A stretch of 64,000 nucleotides of DNA from Methylotenera sp. (GCA_013141075.1 JABFRQ010000001.1:248001-312000), one strand, 5' to 3'; numbered from the stretch's first letter, positions 46,882-57,280 are shown. Translations and numbers: made by a program. The notes: generated by a model from the letters alone, not told the origin.

Positions 46882-47307
46882 TTAATCTGCAAACTGCTCA
46901 CTACCTGTTAAACCCATTTTACTTAGCCCCAAACGTTGAGATAAAGCCATGACCATAGCAACGACTTCATAGTTAGCTGTTTTATCTGGGCGTAAATGTA
47001 TTTCTGGTTGAGGATTAGTAGCCGCCGCAGCTTTAATATTTTCTTCTAACTCTGTTTTTGTTGCCATCACACTACCATTCCAAGTCACTGTTCCATTCGC
47101 AGCAATATCAATCTGAACCACTTTTGGCGGCTCGCTTAATGCTGGTGGATTACCCGTTGGCATATTCAATTTAACTGCATGCGTTTGAATTGGAATCGTG
47201 ATAATGAGCATAATCAACAATACCAACATCACGTCAATGAGCGGCGTTGTATTCATCTCGGCGATTACATCTGGTTCGCCACCTTCTTTAGGCATAGACA
47301 TTGACAT
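46882..47307 (-). CDS. exbD: ExbD-type protein (second copy of sucrose TonB set)
   Basis: 141 residues. Single helix with NTTPLIDVMLVLLIMLIITIP and a periplasmic domain ending TGSEQFAD. It is highly similar to the ExbD at 16696, down to TIPIQTHAVKLNMP, and completes the second energiser set. Confidence 0.92.
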   Translation of the reverse strand: MSMSMPKEGGEPDVIAEMNTTPLIDVMLVLLIMLIITIPIQTHAVKLNMPTGNPPALSEPPKVVQIDIAANGTVTWNGSVMATKTELEENIKAAAATNPQPEIHLRPDKTANYEVVAMVMALSQRLGLSKMGLTGSEQFAD

Positions 47308-47358
47308 ATTTACATTCCCTTGTGGCTATAAACTTTGTTGCTACGAATAAGCCTGTGT

Positions 47359-47781
47359 TTAATTTAAACTTGCAGGCTCTGTAATAAAACCAATTTTCTG
47401 TATTCCCGCACGCTGGCAAGCAAGCACCAAGCGTCCCACATGCTCGTAAGGCGCTTTAATATCACCACGAATATGTACTTCTGGCTGCGGCTTCATAACC
47501 GCTACTTTTTTAAGGCCCGTTAATAACTCATCATTGTTTTGAATAAGCTTTAAGTTCCAAAAAATTTTACCTTCTTTAGTGGCCACTAACACCACGTTTT
47601 CAGGTTTGGTTAGGGTGGGCGTATTACGCTCTTTAGGTAATTCTACTGGCGTAGATTGCACCACCACAGGCACTGTGATTAAGAAGATTATAAGTAACAC
47701 CAGCATAATATCCACCAAAGGTGTGGTGTTAATTTCTGAAATGGTTCCATCATCATCGTCAGATGCAATTTTCATCGACAT
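47359..47781 (-). CDS. exbD: ExbD-type protein (first copy of sucrose TonB set)
   Basis: 140 residues. The head carries DDDDGT, the helix INTTPLVDIMLVLLIIFL contains the essential Asp, and the tail reads QKIGFITEPASLN, almost the same as the ExbD at 17196. It starts directly after exbB (2 bases). Confidence 0.92.
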   Translation of the reverse strand: MSMKIASDDDDGTISEINTTPLVDIMLVLLIIFLITVPVVVQSTPVELPKERNTPTLTKPENVVLVATKEGKIFWNLKLIQNNDELLTGLKKVAVMKPQPEVHIRGDIKAPYEHVGRLVLACQRAGIQKIGFITEPASLN

Positions 47782-47783
47782 AA

Positions 47784-48557
47784 TTATTTCACCACATCTT
47801 TGTTGCCTGTGGCTAACAATACCATATGCAATTCAGCACTAAAATGTTGTACTTGCTCCATGACTACTTTATTACGCCTTACCAGCCAGTTATAGCCTAA
47901 TACCGCTGGCACAGCTACAGCCAGACCCATCGCAGTCATAATCAAAGCCTCACCTACAGGGCCAGCTACTTTATCAATGGATGCTTGGCCAGACATACCA
48001 ATAGCGGTAAGTGCATGGTAAATACCCCACACAGTACCAAATAAACCAACGAATGGACTTGTTGAGCCCACCGTTGCTAAGAATGACAAGCCACCTTGTA
48101 AGCGGTTTCTCACTACATTAACTGCTTTTTGAATAGACATATCCATCCAATTGCTAAGATCGATTCTACTGAGCAAGCTGTCATCATGTTTATTAACTGC
48201 CTTATTAGCAGAATCTGCAATAAAGCGGAAGGCACTTTCCTCATTCAAGCTAGCAATGCCAGCAGGAATTGATTTAGCTTGCCAGAAGCCTTCATTTACC
48301 TCTTTTGATTGCTTAAATAACTTGGCTTGCTCAAAATACTTGACCACACCAATATACCAAGTACCAAAAGACATAATCGCTAAAATAATTAACGTACCGC
48401 GTGATACAAAATCACCCTGACTCCATAGCGCATCAATACCATATGGGTTACTTACCGTTGCAACATGACCTGTAGGCTCTGCGGCTAATGCCAAAGGTGC
48501 TATCAAGCCAATAAACCCGAATAACAAGAAACCTTTAATAATTTTATTAACATTCAT
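47784..48557 (-). CDS. exbB: ExbB/MotA/TolQ-family proton channel (sucrose set)
   Basis: 257 residues. An N-terminal signal-like helix, a first core helix near 60-78, then VGSTSPFVGLFGTVWGIYHAL and EALIMTAMGLAVAVPAVLGYNW. These segments are nearly the same as in the ExbB at 17627, showing recent duplication or a shared origin. Gap to tonB is 82 bases. Confidence 0.93.
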   Translation of the reverse strand: MNVNKIIKGFLLFGFIGLIAPLALAAEPTGHVATVSNPYGIDALWSQGDFVSRGTLIILAIMSFGTWYIGVVKYFEQAKLFKQSKEVNEGFWQAKSIPAGIASLNEESAFRFIADSANKAVNKHDDSLLSRIDLSNWMDMSIQKAVNVVRNRLQGGLSFLATVGSTSPFVGLFGTVWGIYHALTAIGMSGQASIDKVAGPVGEALIMTAMGLAVAVPAVLGYNWLVRRNKVVMEQVQHFSAELHMVLLATGNKDVVK

Positions 48558-48639
48558 TTTGTTTATATCCTTTAAAAAAATATTACCTTTGATAAAAAAC
48601 TACGACCACTAAATATGACTACTTATAAGTTGAAAATAA

Positions 48640-49323
48640 TTACTTAAATTTCCATTCAAACGGCACTGTCGCCATTGATTGTTCAGGCGTTCCATCAACG
48701 GTGGCAGGGTTAAATTCACATCTACTAAACGCTTCCTTAGCTGCATCATCCAAACGCGTAAAACCAGATGATTTAATAATTTTACTTTCTACCACATGGC
48801 CATCAACATCAATCTTAAAGCCTAAAGTTACAAGCCCCTCCTCCTCCATATCAATGGATTCTGACGGATATACGGGTTTTGCACACCCCTCCTTTAGTGA
48901 AGCTTTAGTGCGTTCAGCGACATGCTTGGGTGGCGGTGGTGGTGCGGGCTCAGCAACTGGCGCAGGCGCAAGCACTACAGGCCCTGAATTACTTTCGGTT
49001 GGCGCTGCAGTCGTCACTGAAGTAATTGTATTTTGCGATGGTGCAGCTTCTACTTTCACTTCTGCGGGCGGCACATAGGCTGGTGGAGGCGTATCTACTT
49101 TTGGCGCCTCTTCAGCTTTCGGCGGTGGAGGTGGAGGTGGAGGTGGAGGTGGTAACTTAACCTCCTCAATAATCTCAAAGTCTAATGGATTCTTTTGCAC
49201 AGCCTTAACAAACTCCTGCGCCAACCCGTTGACAAGTGCATAGATGAGAACCACATGAAAAAGTAATACCAAGACAAGCCCTAGTAATCTTTTTTGTGTC
49301 GGTGCTGACTGTTCGTAACTCAT
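48640..49323 (-). CDS. tonB: TonB energy-transducing protein (sucrose set)
   Basis: 227 residues. One N-terminal helix (about 14-34), a very proline-rich spacer (KLPPPPPPPPPPPKAEEAP) and the TonB C-terminal domain (EGLVTLGFKIDVDGHVVES, FNPATVDGTPEQSM). It is preceded by a LacI-type site at 49502, so production is probably tied to the sucrose receptor. Confidence 0.92.
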   Translation of the reverse strand: MSYEQSAPTQKRLLGLVLVLLFHVVLIYALVNGLAQEFVKAVQKNPLDFEIIEEVKLPPPPPPPPPPPKAEEAPKVDTPPPAYVPPAEVKVEAAPSQNTITSVTTAAPTESNSGPVVLAPAPVAEPAPPPPPKHVAERTKASLKEGCAKPVYPSESIDMEEEGLVTLGFKIDVDGHVVESKIIKSSGFTRLDDAAKEAFSRCEFNPATVDGTPEQSMATVPFEWKFK

Positions 49324-49501
49324 TCAACTTCCCTTAAATTAATACCACTTTAAGAAACTTCATTTAACTATTTTTACCACTGCAAAAACCTTTAACGCTT
49401 CAAATTCAAGCGTAATTACATTAGTTACAAATTGTCTTAAATACAGAACTTTGTAACTAACTTGTAACCACAGTTGTATTTATACACGCAATTAAAAATT
49501 T

Positions 49502-49517
49502 ATGCAATCGTTTGTAA
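49502..49517. promoter_or_regulatory. Predicted LacI-type operator before tonB-exbB-exbD-exbD
   Basis: ATGCAATCGTTTGTAA matches the receptor operators TTGCAATCGTTTTCAA at 13 of 16 positions. It lies in the 268-base gap between tonB and lacI, about 180 bases before the tonB start. Confidence 0.55.
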
Positions 49518-49591
49518 TAAATATTTAAGTAGCAAAATGATGATGTATAAGACTAAAAAATGAATTGCTAGCCAACAGGGCTATTGGCTAA

Positions 49592-50635
49592 TTAATTGAT
49601 GCTAGATTCTCTAACAACGAGACTAACATCTAATTGTTCAGAGCTAATTTTTTCATGATTGATAATATTAAACAAAGCTTTGACCAGCGACTGTGCGCCA
49701 ACTTCAATAGATTGCTTAATAGTGGTAATTGAAGGGTGAAAATATGCCGCCAGTACAATATCATCGTAGCCGACTACCGCAACTTTTTCAGGCACTGATA
49801 TTTTTAGTTTCTGCAATGTGCCAATGGCGCGCATCGCAATTAGATCACTACAAGCAAATAAGCCATCAAAACTAATAGATTGGTTGATTAAACTTTCAAT
49901 ATCAGCGCTCACGGTATCTGCAGAAAATGGCGCAGGAATCGAAAGTTGCTGATCAGCAACTAAGTCATATTTTTGGTGCGCCATTAAATAGCCAGCATAA
50001 CGCTGCGCAACTTCAGGAAGATCTTTATTTCCAAAAAAAGCAATGCGTTTACGCCCTTGCTTGATAAGGTGCTCTGTTGCCAAATAACCTCCACGAAGAT
50101 TATCAGAACCAATTGAAACATAATGTTGATTAGGCATTTTAGCGCCCCAAACCGCTATTGGCTTATTAGCGACCATCGCATTCAGCTGCTCATGATAACG
50201 CCATTGTCCAATGACAATAATTCCAATGGCACGCCCTGATTCATAAGGTTCTAGAACCGCAGTAAGGTTATCTGCACTAATGCGCGACACAAGCATGTAA
50301 TGTCCCAGCATAGAGAGTTCGTCAGCTATGTGTCCGAGCATCGTTAAGAAAAATGGATCAGAAACATGTTGCGGATTCGCGGAATCAAACGGAATAACAA
50401 CTGCCACAGTTTTGTTATTTTTTAGACGTAAGTTTTGCGCACCAATATCAATAGAATAATTGAGTGATTGCGCCAGCGCCGTAACACGCAAACGCGTTTC
50501 CTCATTCACTAAGGAACTGCCATTTAAGGCACGTGAAACTGTAGAAGTAGACACTCCCGCAAGCTTTGCAATATCCTGCATTTGCAATCGTTTTTGGATT
50601 TTATTAGTTTGTTTATTAAGTGAATTTTCTGACAT
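49592..50635 (-). CDS. LacI-family regulator of the sucrose locus
   Basis: About 347 residues from the Met at 50635 (MSENSLNKQ); an upstream ATG at 50716 gives a non-typical tail, and a Met at 50581 would start just before the helix-turn-helix. The DNA-binding head is QDIAKLAGVSTSTVSRALNGSS; the sensor domain ends VVGYDDIVLAAYFHPSITTI and VVRESSIN, as in sugar-responsive LacI proteins. It faces away from rlmJ and reads toward the tonB operon. An operator-like sequence lies within its first codons (50582), which hints at self-control. Confidence 0.9.
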   Translation of the reverse strand: MSENSLNKQTNKIQKRLQMQDIAKLAGVSTSTVSRALNGSSLVNEETRLRVTALAQSLNYSIDIGAQNLRLKNNKTVAVVIPFDSANPQHVSDPFFLTMLGHIADELSMLGHYMLVSRISADNLTAVLEPYESGRAIGIIVIGQWRYHEQLNAMVANKPIAVWGAKMPNQHYVSIGSDNLRGGYLATEHLIKQGRKRIAFFGNKDLPEVAQRYAGYLMAHQKYDLVADQQLSIPAPFSADTVSADIESLINQSISFDGLFACSDLIAMRAIGTLQKLKISVPEKVAVVGYDDIVLAAYFHPSITTIKQSIEVGAQSLVKALFNIINHEKISSEQLDVSLVVRESSIN

Positions 50636-50926
50636 AGACTCTACGATTAAACTATATATTATTTTTAAGGGTGGTATCGTTAACGAGCATTGCTTGATGT
50701 AATTGCATCCTTGCATTATGCAACATTTTACAACTTTGCCGCAAGTTGCACTTTCATTATCCTTTAGCGATGATGGTGAACATTAGCATTACCACATGAC
50801 AAATTAAGCTACTTGCAGTAGTGCGTGTTAAATTTAAATAATTAAGTTTAAATAATAGCGGCTTAAATTATTTTATATAATTGATGAAAGCTATAATGTT
50901 GCAATATATTATTTTCAGCGCTAATT

Positions 50927-51769
50927 ATGCTAAGTTACCGTCACGCCTTTCACGCAGGCAACCATGCCGATGTGCTTAAACACTATGTGCTAGGCCTAGC
51001 GCTTGAATACACCAAACAAAAAGACAAGCCTTTTTGGTATATTGATACGCACGCAGGCGCTGGCATGTATCAATTAACGGATGGCTACGCGGCACAAAAT
51101 GCAGAGTTTGAGCAAGGCATTGCCAAGCTAATAGCCGCTGAAAGCTTGCCTAAGCCGCTTGCTGATTTTGTATCGCAGATTAAAAGTTTTAATACTAACA
51201 GTTTAGATTTTTACCCTGGCTCGCCCATGATTGCGCAAGATTTTTTGCGTGCCGATGACAAAATGCGGCTGTTTGAATTGCACCCAAATGACTACAAATT
51301 GCTTGCTGGAAACTTTAAAGGCTCAACCAAGCAAACCAAAATTGAAATGCAAAATGGCTTTGCAGGCATTAAAGCTTGCCTACCGCCACCAATACGCCGC
51401 GCGGTGGTGCTGGTTGACCCGCCTTATGAAGACAAGCAAGATTACCAACACGTGGTGAATATGATTAAAGATAGCCTCGCGCGCTTTGCCACTGGCACTT
51501 ATATTATTTGGTATCCGCTATTGCAGCGCCCTGAGCCACTCGACATGATTGCCGACTTGATGGATTTAAACGTACCAAATTGGCTGAATGTTGAAATGAC
51601 CATACACGCACCATCGGCAGAAGGCTTTGGCATGCATGGTAGCGGTATGTTTATTATAAATCCGCCTTGGACATTGCCCAAAATGCTTGAAGAAACCATG
51701 CCCACTTTAACGCAGCTATTGGCTTTAGATGAAACTGCAAGTTACTACATAAATAGCCAAATAGCCTAA
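50927..51769 (+). CDS. rlmJ: 23S rRNA (adenine(2030)-N6)-methyltransferase
   Basis: 280 residues, full length. The start MLSYRHAFHAGNHADVLKH is a family signature; SAM-binding YIDTHAGAGMY and the catalytic VLVDPPYEDK (DPPY) are intact. It methylates A2030 of 23S rRNA. It stands alone between the divergent lacI and the next plus-strand gene. Confidence 0.95.
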   Translation: MLSYRHAFHAGNHADVLKHYVLGLALEYTKQKDKPFWYIDTHAGAGMYQLTDGYAAQNAEFEQGIAKLIAAESLPKPLADFVSQIKSFNTNSLDFYPGSPMIAQDFLRADDKMRLFELHPNDYKLLAGNFKGSTKQTKIEMQNGFAGIKACLPPPIRRAVVLVDPPYEDKQDYQHVVNMIKDSLARFATGTYIIWYPLLQRPEPLDMIADLMDLNVPNWLNVEMTIHAPSAEGFGMHGSGMFIINPPWTLPKMLEETMPTLTQLLALDETASYYINSQIA

Positions 51770-51856
51770 TTAAAACTGACACTTTAAACTGCTACAATAG
51801 CACTATACTTTTCTACATACCCATAATCTGAAACCCAAATTAAAGGCTTTAAAAAC

Positions 51857-52396
51857 ATGCAAGAAAAAACCAAACCTACTGCCGCCGCATATAAACAAAG
51901 CAATATTATGACTAATATTTTGTTTGGTAGCCGCTGGCTACAATTGCCGCTTTACTTGGGCTTAATTGTAGCGCAAGCCGTTTATGTGTACTTTTTTGGG
52001 GTTGAATTAGTCCATTTAGTAGCCACCGCCAACAATATTGGCGAAGCGCAAGTCATGTTAATTGTGCTAGGCTTAATTGATGTGGTGATGATTTCAAACC
52101 TACTCATTATGGTGATTGTGGGCGGCTACGAAACCTTTGTTTCACGGCTCAATTTATCAGGTCACCCAGATGAACCCGATTGGCTTTCTCACGTGAATGC
52201 CAACTTGCTAAAGGTGAAATTAGCCACAGCTATTATCGGAATTTCATCGATACACCTACTCAAAACTTTCATTAACGCTGAAAATTTACCCGTTGACGTC
52301 ATGAAATGGCAAACCATTATTCACATGACTTTTGTATTTTCTGCGATTTCTATTGCGTATGTTGATAAACTCATGCGCGTTGAAGATAAACATTAA
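51857..52396 (+). CDS. TIGR00645/YqhA-family inner membrane protein
   Basis: 179 residues with four membrane helices. The core FGSRWLQLPLYLGLIVAQ and VMIVVGGYETFVSRL-like wording, plus the final YVDKLMR, identify the UPF0114/YqhA family. Function unknown. The ATG at 51857 or the inner Met at 51908 (MTNILFGSRW) could be the start. Confidence 0.85.
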   Translation: MQEKTKPTAAAYKQSNIMTNILFGSRWLQLPLYLGLIVAQAVYVYFFGVELVHLVATANNIGEAQVMLIVLGLIDVVMISNLLIMVIVGGYETFVSRLNLSGHPDEPDWLSHVNANLLKVKLATAIIGISSIHLLKTFINAENLPVDVMKWQTIIHMTFVFSAISIAYVDKLMRVEDKH

Positions 52397-52399
52397 GGC

Positions 52400-53413
52400 T
52401 TAGTAAACCTGCACCACCTGCGGCGCAGCTACTTGCGCCGCACTCACAGTAAATTCATGCACCGCCACTGTTTTTTCATTTTCAGTTTCTACGCTCACAC
52501 GCCAATCGCCTGCGGGTAAGTTAGATTTATAAGTGTAGCCACGAAAACCATCATCGCGGCCGCCGCTCAAACTAAAACCAATGTGTGAAAGCGTTTGCCA
52601 GCCTGCTTTTTTATCGTAGTGTTGCCAGCGGTGAAACAGCTTAGTTTTTAAGCCGCGTGGAGCAAAAACAGATGAAAAACAATACACACGCTGCCCTGCG
52701 GCCACGTCTAAATCGTCAGTTGTTCTGCGCCAAAATACCCACCAGCTTGAGGCTTGCTGGCTAAGTTGATAATTGCCATTGACTTTATTCAATTCAAACG
52801 CCATCACCACTTCGCGCTTCACTAGCGGCACAGGCGGAATCATATCAGCCTTATAAGCGACCATTAACAGCGCAGCAATCACGCCAACTGGCTTAATGCT
52901 GCCGAGGTGATTAGGCGTTTTTGCATACAGCCAATACGCTAATCCTGCGCCTAATAGTGTGCTTAAGTAAAACCAAATCGCTTGTATGCTGCCAATTAAA
53001 AATGGCAATGCAAAGTTAAATAGCAACATGGCGCAAAAGCCAAATAATGACCAACTTAAAGTGAATCGCTTGTATTCGCTTTCTAAATACTCGTTTGCCA
53101 CAAGCAATGTGGCCAACAAAAGCGACATCACCCAGGCCAGCCAGTGGCTTGAGCTTTTAAAATACAAAATAAACAGCGCACTGAGTAAGTTGCCGAAGAT
53201 AAACTGCAACAAAAAATACGGTAAATTTGGGTAATGCAAACGCTTGTAGGTTTGAGAAAACAGGTTTGCAAGCCAATTAGGAAGCCATACTGGCCATTGG
53301 TCTGTCGCTTTAACAGAATCTGCCAAAATATAACTTGGGCGGCTAATCATCCATAAAATTAGCCCTGCTAACAGCAAATATGCCGCAAAAATGAATAAAT
53401 CAGAAGTCGCCAC
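52400..53413 (-). CDS. Membrane protein with DUF5924 and DUF2914 domains
   Basis: 337 residues from a GTG at 53413. About eight helices in the first 210 residues are followed by a DUF2914 beta domain (RVYCFSSVFAPRG, WQTLSHIGFSLSGGRDDGFRGYTYK). In-frame coding continues upstream to about 53520 (KKLADFFPAIFFFGGFAWDAL) and resembles the conserved N-terminus of the family, yet no ATG, GTG or TTG lies there. So either a rare start codon is used or a base is missing. Function unknown. It ends close to the converging YqhA-type gene. Confidence 0.75.
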   Translation of the reverse strand: MATSDLFIFAAYLLLAGLILWMISRPSYILADSVKATDQWPVWLPNWLANLFSQTYKRLHYPNLPYFLLQFIFGNLLSALFILYFKSSSHWLAWVMSLLLATLLVANEYLESEYKRFTLSWSLFGFCAMLLFNFALPFLIGSIQAIWFYLSTLLGAGLAYWLYAKTPNHLGSIKPVGVIAALLMVAYKADMIPPVPLVKREVVMAFELNKVNGNYQLSQQASSWWVFWRRTTDDLDVAAGQRVYCFSSVFAPRGLKTKLFHRWQHYDKKAGWQTLSHIGFSLSGGRDDGFRGYTYKSNLPAGDWRVSVETENEKTVAVHEFTVSAAQVAAPQVVQVY

Positions 53414-53553
53414 ATAGCGGCCGATGGTCAGCGCATCCCAAGCAAAACCGCCAAAAAAGAATATAGCAGGAAAGAAATCTGCCAGCTTTTTAATGTGCTG
53501 TTTTAAAGTTTGCGCTAAAATGAGTTTGTTGCAAAAGTAGAATCAATAAAAAT

Positions 53554-53985
53554 TTAAGAGTTAACTATGCTGGCTACAACAAAGCCAATCACAATGCCTG
53601 TAATTAGCGCCACGGTAACCGCGCGGTAAGTCAGCACGTCTTTAGAATAACCGCGCTTAATGGCCACGTACGACACCAAATAACCGACGGCATTCAATAA
53701 CCAAATCGCGCCAATAGAAAGTACTTTTACAATCAACGGCCCAACAATCGGCACCATCATCACCAAGCCTAACAACCAAGCAAATACGTGCGAAATTGCC
53801 GCAAAAAGCACCACACTACTGGTTACTGCTTTAGCGTGCCAGCCAAAATGCCAGGCGGCAAACACGGCAATTGCCAGCACAATACTGAGAGGTAACATCC
53901 ACTTCCAAGCGCCACGTTCGGCACGCGGCGTGATGCTTTCTTGGGTGAAAATTTCGGGGATTTCGGGTGGAATATGCAAAGTCAT
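53554..53985 (-). CDS. Hypothetical four-helix membrane protein
   Basis: 143 residues. A polar head rich in Pro and Glu (HIPPEIPEIFTQES) precedes four hydrophobic helices (about 30-46, 53-78, 84-110, 120-142). No family recognised. It lies upstream of the DUF5924 gene and may be transcribed with it. Confidence 0.6.
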   Translation of the reverse strand: MTLHIPPEIPEIFTQESITPRAERGAWKWMLPLSIVLAIAVFAAWHFGWHAKAVTSSVVLFAAISHVFAWLLGLVMMVPIVGPLIVKVLSIGAIWLLNAVGYLVSYVAIKRGYSKDVLTYRAVTVALITGIVIGFVVASIVNS

Positions 53986-54172
53986 ATCGCTAGCGCAAGG
54001 TAATTTTAGTTAAGCAAAATATACGCTAGCGCGCGCTTTTTTACAATTAAATAAGCACTCACATATTAGCCGCTCTTACATGTAAGCGCGCATTCATTGT
54101 TAAACCACCTGCCCTGCGAGCCGCTCTGCGCTTGCCTCGCAGAGCAGGTGCTATACAATGAATATGTTAAAG

Positions 54173-56761
54173 TTAAACTACCTCTGCAATCGGAATCACT
54201 TTTTTACCAGAACTTAATGTGTCCAATGCGGCTTTGTATTCTGTCATTTGGTCAAAATTCAAATATTTATAAATGTTTGCCACATCGTTCAGTTTCGTGC
54301 CGACTGTTTCTAAATACTCTGCATGCGTTGGCATGCGGCCAAGTTTTGCGCAAACTGCCGCCAACTCGGCTGAGCCCAAATAAATACGTGCATCGCGACC
54401 CATGCGGTTATCAAAGTTGCGGGTTGATGTTGAAAATACCGTCGCTTTATCTGCCACACGCGCCTGGTTACCCATGCACAAGCTGCAACCTGGAATCTCA
54501 GTACGCGCGCCAACGACGCCAAAGGTTGAATAAACACCCTCATCACGCAACTGTGCTTCATCCATGCGGGTTGGCGGCGCAATCCATAAACGTGTTGGAA
54601 TATTGCCTGAGCCTTCTAACACTTTCGCGGCAGCGCGATAATGGCCGATATTGGTCATACAGCTACCAATAAATACTTCGTCGATTTTGTCGCCTACTAC
54701 AGCTGAAAGTGGCTTAATGTCATCTGGGTCGTTCGGGCAAGCCACTAGCGGCTCTTTGATGGTGTTTAAATCAATTTCAATAATATGCGCATATTCGGCA
54801 TCCGCATCTGGTTTCAACAACTCAGGTTTTGCTAACCAAGCCTGCATGCTTTCAATACGGCGCTGCAAGGTGCGTGCATCTTCATAGCCATTTTCAATCA
54901 TGTTTTGCATGAGCACGATGTTTGAATTTAAAAATTCAATCACTGGCGCTTCGTTTAAAAGTACAGTACAACCATTCGCAGAGCGCTCGGCTGAAGCATC
55001 AGCAAGTTCAAAAGCTTGTTCAACTTTTAAATCTGGCAAGCCTTCAATTTCTAACACACGGCCATTAAATACGTTCTTTTTACCTGTTTTTCCAACCGTT
55101 AAATTACCTTCTTGAAACGCCGCATAAGGAATAGCATTCACTAAATCACGCAAGGTAATGCCAGGCTGCATTGTGCCTTTAAAGCGCACCAATACTGACT
55201 CTGGCATATCCAACGGCATCGCGCCTGTTGCCGCGGCAAACGCCACTAAACCTGAGCCTGCTGGAAAAGAAATTCCAATTGGAAAACGTGTATGTGAATC
55301 GCCGCCAGTACCCACGGTATCTGGCAGAATCATGCGGTTAATCCATGAGTGAATCACGCCATCACCTGGGCGCAATGAAACGCCACCGCGGCTAGACATA
55401 AACTCTGGCAGGCTATGTTGCAATTTAATATCCACTGGTTTTGGGTAAGCCGCGGTGTGGCAGAAACTCTGCATCACTAAATCAGCACTGAAACCTAAAC
55501 AAGCCAACTCTTTTAACTCATCGCGCGTCATGCCGCCTGTGGTGTCTTGCGAGCCAACTGTGGTGGCTTTTGGCTCACAATAAGTATTTGGACGCACGCC
55601 CACACCTTCAGGCAAACCACAAGCGCGGCCAACCATTTTTTGCGCTAAAGTGTAGCCTTTGGTTGAAGCCACTTCTGGCGTAGACTTAATGAAAATGTCA
55701 GCTTCTTTTAAGCCCAAAGCTTTACGCGCATTTGCAGTTAAACCACGACCAATAATCAGCGGGATTCGGCCACCAGCGCGCACTTCATCTGGCATGGTGA
55801 CTGGTGAAAGCGTGAAAGTTGAAATGGTTTCACCCGCTTCATTCAACACTTTTCCAGCATATGGTTGAATGGTAATCACATCGCCCATTTTCATTTTTGA
55901 AACATCGCATTGAATCGGCAACGCACCAGAATCTTCTGCGGTGTTAAAGAAAATAGGCGCAATTTTATCGCCCAACACCACGCCGCCAGTGCGCTTGTTT
56001 GGAATATTAGCAATGTCGTTGCCCATAAACCACTGCACAGAGTTAATAGCCGATTTACGTGAAGACCCCGTGCCAACCACATCGCCCACATAAGCTAACG
56101 GCAGGCCTTTTTTGTTAAGGGTTTCAATTGTTTGCAAGCCATCAGGCATTTTGCTCACTAGCATGGCTTTGGCATGCAATGGAATATCAGGGCGGCTCCA
56201 AGCCTCTTGCGCAGGGCTTAAATCATCGGTATTGGTTTCACCATCCACCTTAAATACCACCATTTTTAATTCATTCGCCAACACAGGTTTGCTAGTAAAC
56301 CACTCGGCAGCAGCCCAGCTTTCCATTAGCGTTTTTGCATGCGTGTTGCCCGCTTTCATCAACACATCTACATCGTGAAACGCATCAAACATTAAAATAG
56401 TGGTGCTGAGTGCCTTTACCGCATGCGCTGCCATAGGCGTGCTAAGTAGCTCAACAAGCGCTTGCACGTTGTAACCGCCAAGCATCGTGCCTAACAATTC
56501 CACCGCTTTTTCGGGTGAAACCAATGGTGATGTTGCCGTGCCTTTGGCAACATCTGCCAAAAATGCCGCTTTCACATAAGCCGCTTGATCAACCCCTGCT
56601 GGCGTTTGATTTTCAAGCAAATTAAGCAATAAAACTTCATCGCCTTTAGGTGGATTTTTAAGTAAATCTACCACACTAGCCACTTGCTCAGCTGACAATG
56701 GTAATGGTGGGAGTTGAACTGAGCTGCGCTCTGCAACGTGGGTATGATAGGCTTTTAACAT
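54173..56761 (-). CDS. acnB: Aconitate hydratase B / 2-methylisocitrate dehydratase
   Basis: 862 residues, full AcnB length, with the HEAT-like domain first (about 1-160) and the swivel domain before the catalytic domains, as in this class. The 4Fe-4S ligands are in [10 protein letters not shown] and GCSLCMGNQ. It interconverts citrate and isocitrate. It closes the TCA gene block; an EF-hand gene and fumarase come before it. Confidence 0.97.
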   Translation of the reverse strand: MLKAYHTHVAERSSVQLPPLPLSAEQVASVVDLLKNPPKGDEVLLLNLLENQTPAGVDQAAYVKAAFLADVAKGTATSPLVSPEKAVELLGTMLGGYNVQALVELLSTPMAAHAVKALSTTILMFDAFHDVDVLMKAGNTHAKTLMESWAAAEWFTSKPVLANELKMVVFKVDGETNTDDLSPAQEAWSRPDIPLHAKAMLVSKMPDGLQTIETLNKKGLPLAYVGDVVGTGSSRKSAINSVQWFMGNDIANIPNKRTGGVVLGDKIAPIFFNTAEDSGALPIQCDVSKMKMGDVITIQPYAGKVLNEAGETISTFTLSPVTMPDEVRAGGRIPLIIGRGLTANARKALGLKEADIFIKSTPEVASTKGYTLAQKMVGRACGLPEGVGVRPNTYCEPKATTVGSQDTTGGMTRDELKELACLGFSADLVMQSFCHTAAYPKPVDIKLQHSLPEFMSSRGGVSLRPGDGVIHSWINRMILPDTVGTGGDSHTRFPIGISFPAGSGLVAFAAATGAMPLDMPESVLVRFKGTMQPGITLRDLVNAIPYAAFQEGNLTVGKTGKKNVFNGRVLEIEGLPDLKVEQAFELADASAERSANGCTVLLNEAPVIEFLNSNIVLMQNMIENGYEDARTLQRRIESMQAWLAKPELLKPDADAEYAHIIEIDLNTIKEPLVACPNDPDDIKPLSAVVGDKIDEVFIGSCMTNIGHYRAAAKVLEGSGNIPTRLWIAPPTRMDEAQLRDEGVYSTFGVVGARTEIPGCSLCMGNQARVADKATVFSTSTRNFDNRMGRDARIYLGSAELAAVCAKLGRMPTHAEYLETVGTKLNDVANIYKYLNFDQMTEYKAALDTLSSGKKVIPIAEVV

Positions 56762-56797
56762 TCTTTACTCTTTAATTTAAATTGATTGATTAACTGA

Positions 56798-57109
56798 CTA
56801 TTGGCTGCTTTCTGAATAAAACTCTTTTGCAAATGGAATTGGGCAACTGCCACCTAGCGACCTGATTTCCCATCTATCTAACAGCGCTTTTTCATAATCT
56901 TTTCCATGCTTTAAAGCTAAATATGCGCGCACTTCGGTGACATCGGCAAAGCCATTTTTATCGGTATCCATGGTGGTGATATTATCTTCAACACTAGGCC
57001 CAATATACTTGCCAGCGCTATCGGTGAGGTAACCCAATAAATTTTCAGCACTTGCAATTAAGGGGCTAAGCGCAAAAAAAAGTATCACGATTTTTCTAAA
57101 AATTTTCAT
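56798..57109 (-). CDS. Exported EF-hand-type small protein
   Basis: 103 residues with a signal peptide (ending ASA). One EF-hand-like calcium loop DTDKNGFADVTE lies at about 49-60; the rest is short and charged and ends with a Cys-containing tail (GGSCPIPFAKEF). Function unknown; position between fumarase and acnB looks incidental. Confidence 0.6.
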   Translation of the reverse strand: MKIFRKIVILFFALSPLIASAENLLGYLTDSAGKYIGPSVEDNITTMDTDKNGFADVTEVRAYLALKHGKDYEKALLDRWEIRSLGGSCPIPFAKEFYSESSQ

Positions 57110-57247
57110 ATAATAATTATGACTGAAATTTGGGCAGAAAGTGCGTTTTTAATAGCTATCACATCACATACGGTTTACATCTCGTCATACCAGCGAAGGT
57201 GATGCTTCGTGTGACAACTTACTGAAGCCAAGCTAAGCATTTGGTTT

Positions 57248-57280
57248 GACTGGATTCTGGCCCGCGCCAGAATGTCAGTC
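57248..57280 (-). terminator. Hairpin directly after the fumarase gene
   Basis: ATTCTGGC and GCCAGAAT pair around CCGC, extended by GACTG/CAGTC at the ends. The sequence matches the common proteobacterial class of GGATTCNGGC...GCCNGAATG repeats. No T run follows, so its terminator role is only probable. Confidence 0.5.

Noticed and set aside
49130..49155. GGTGGAG-type short tandem repeats in tonB as a microsatellite
   Set aside because: They encode the poly-proline spacer expected in TonB, so coding constraint explains them.
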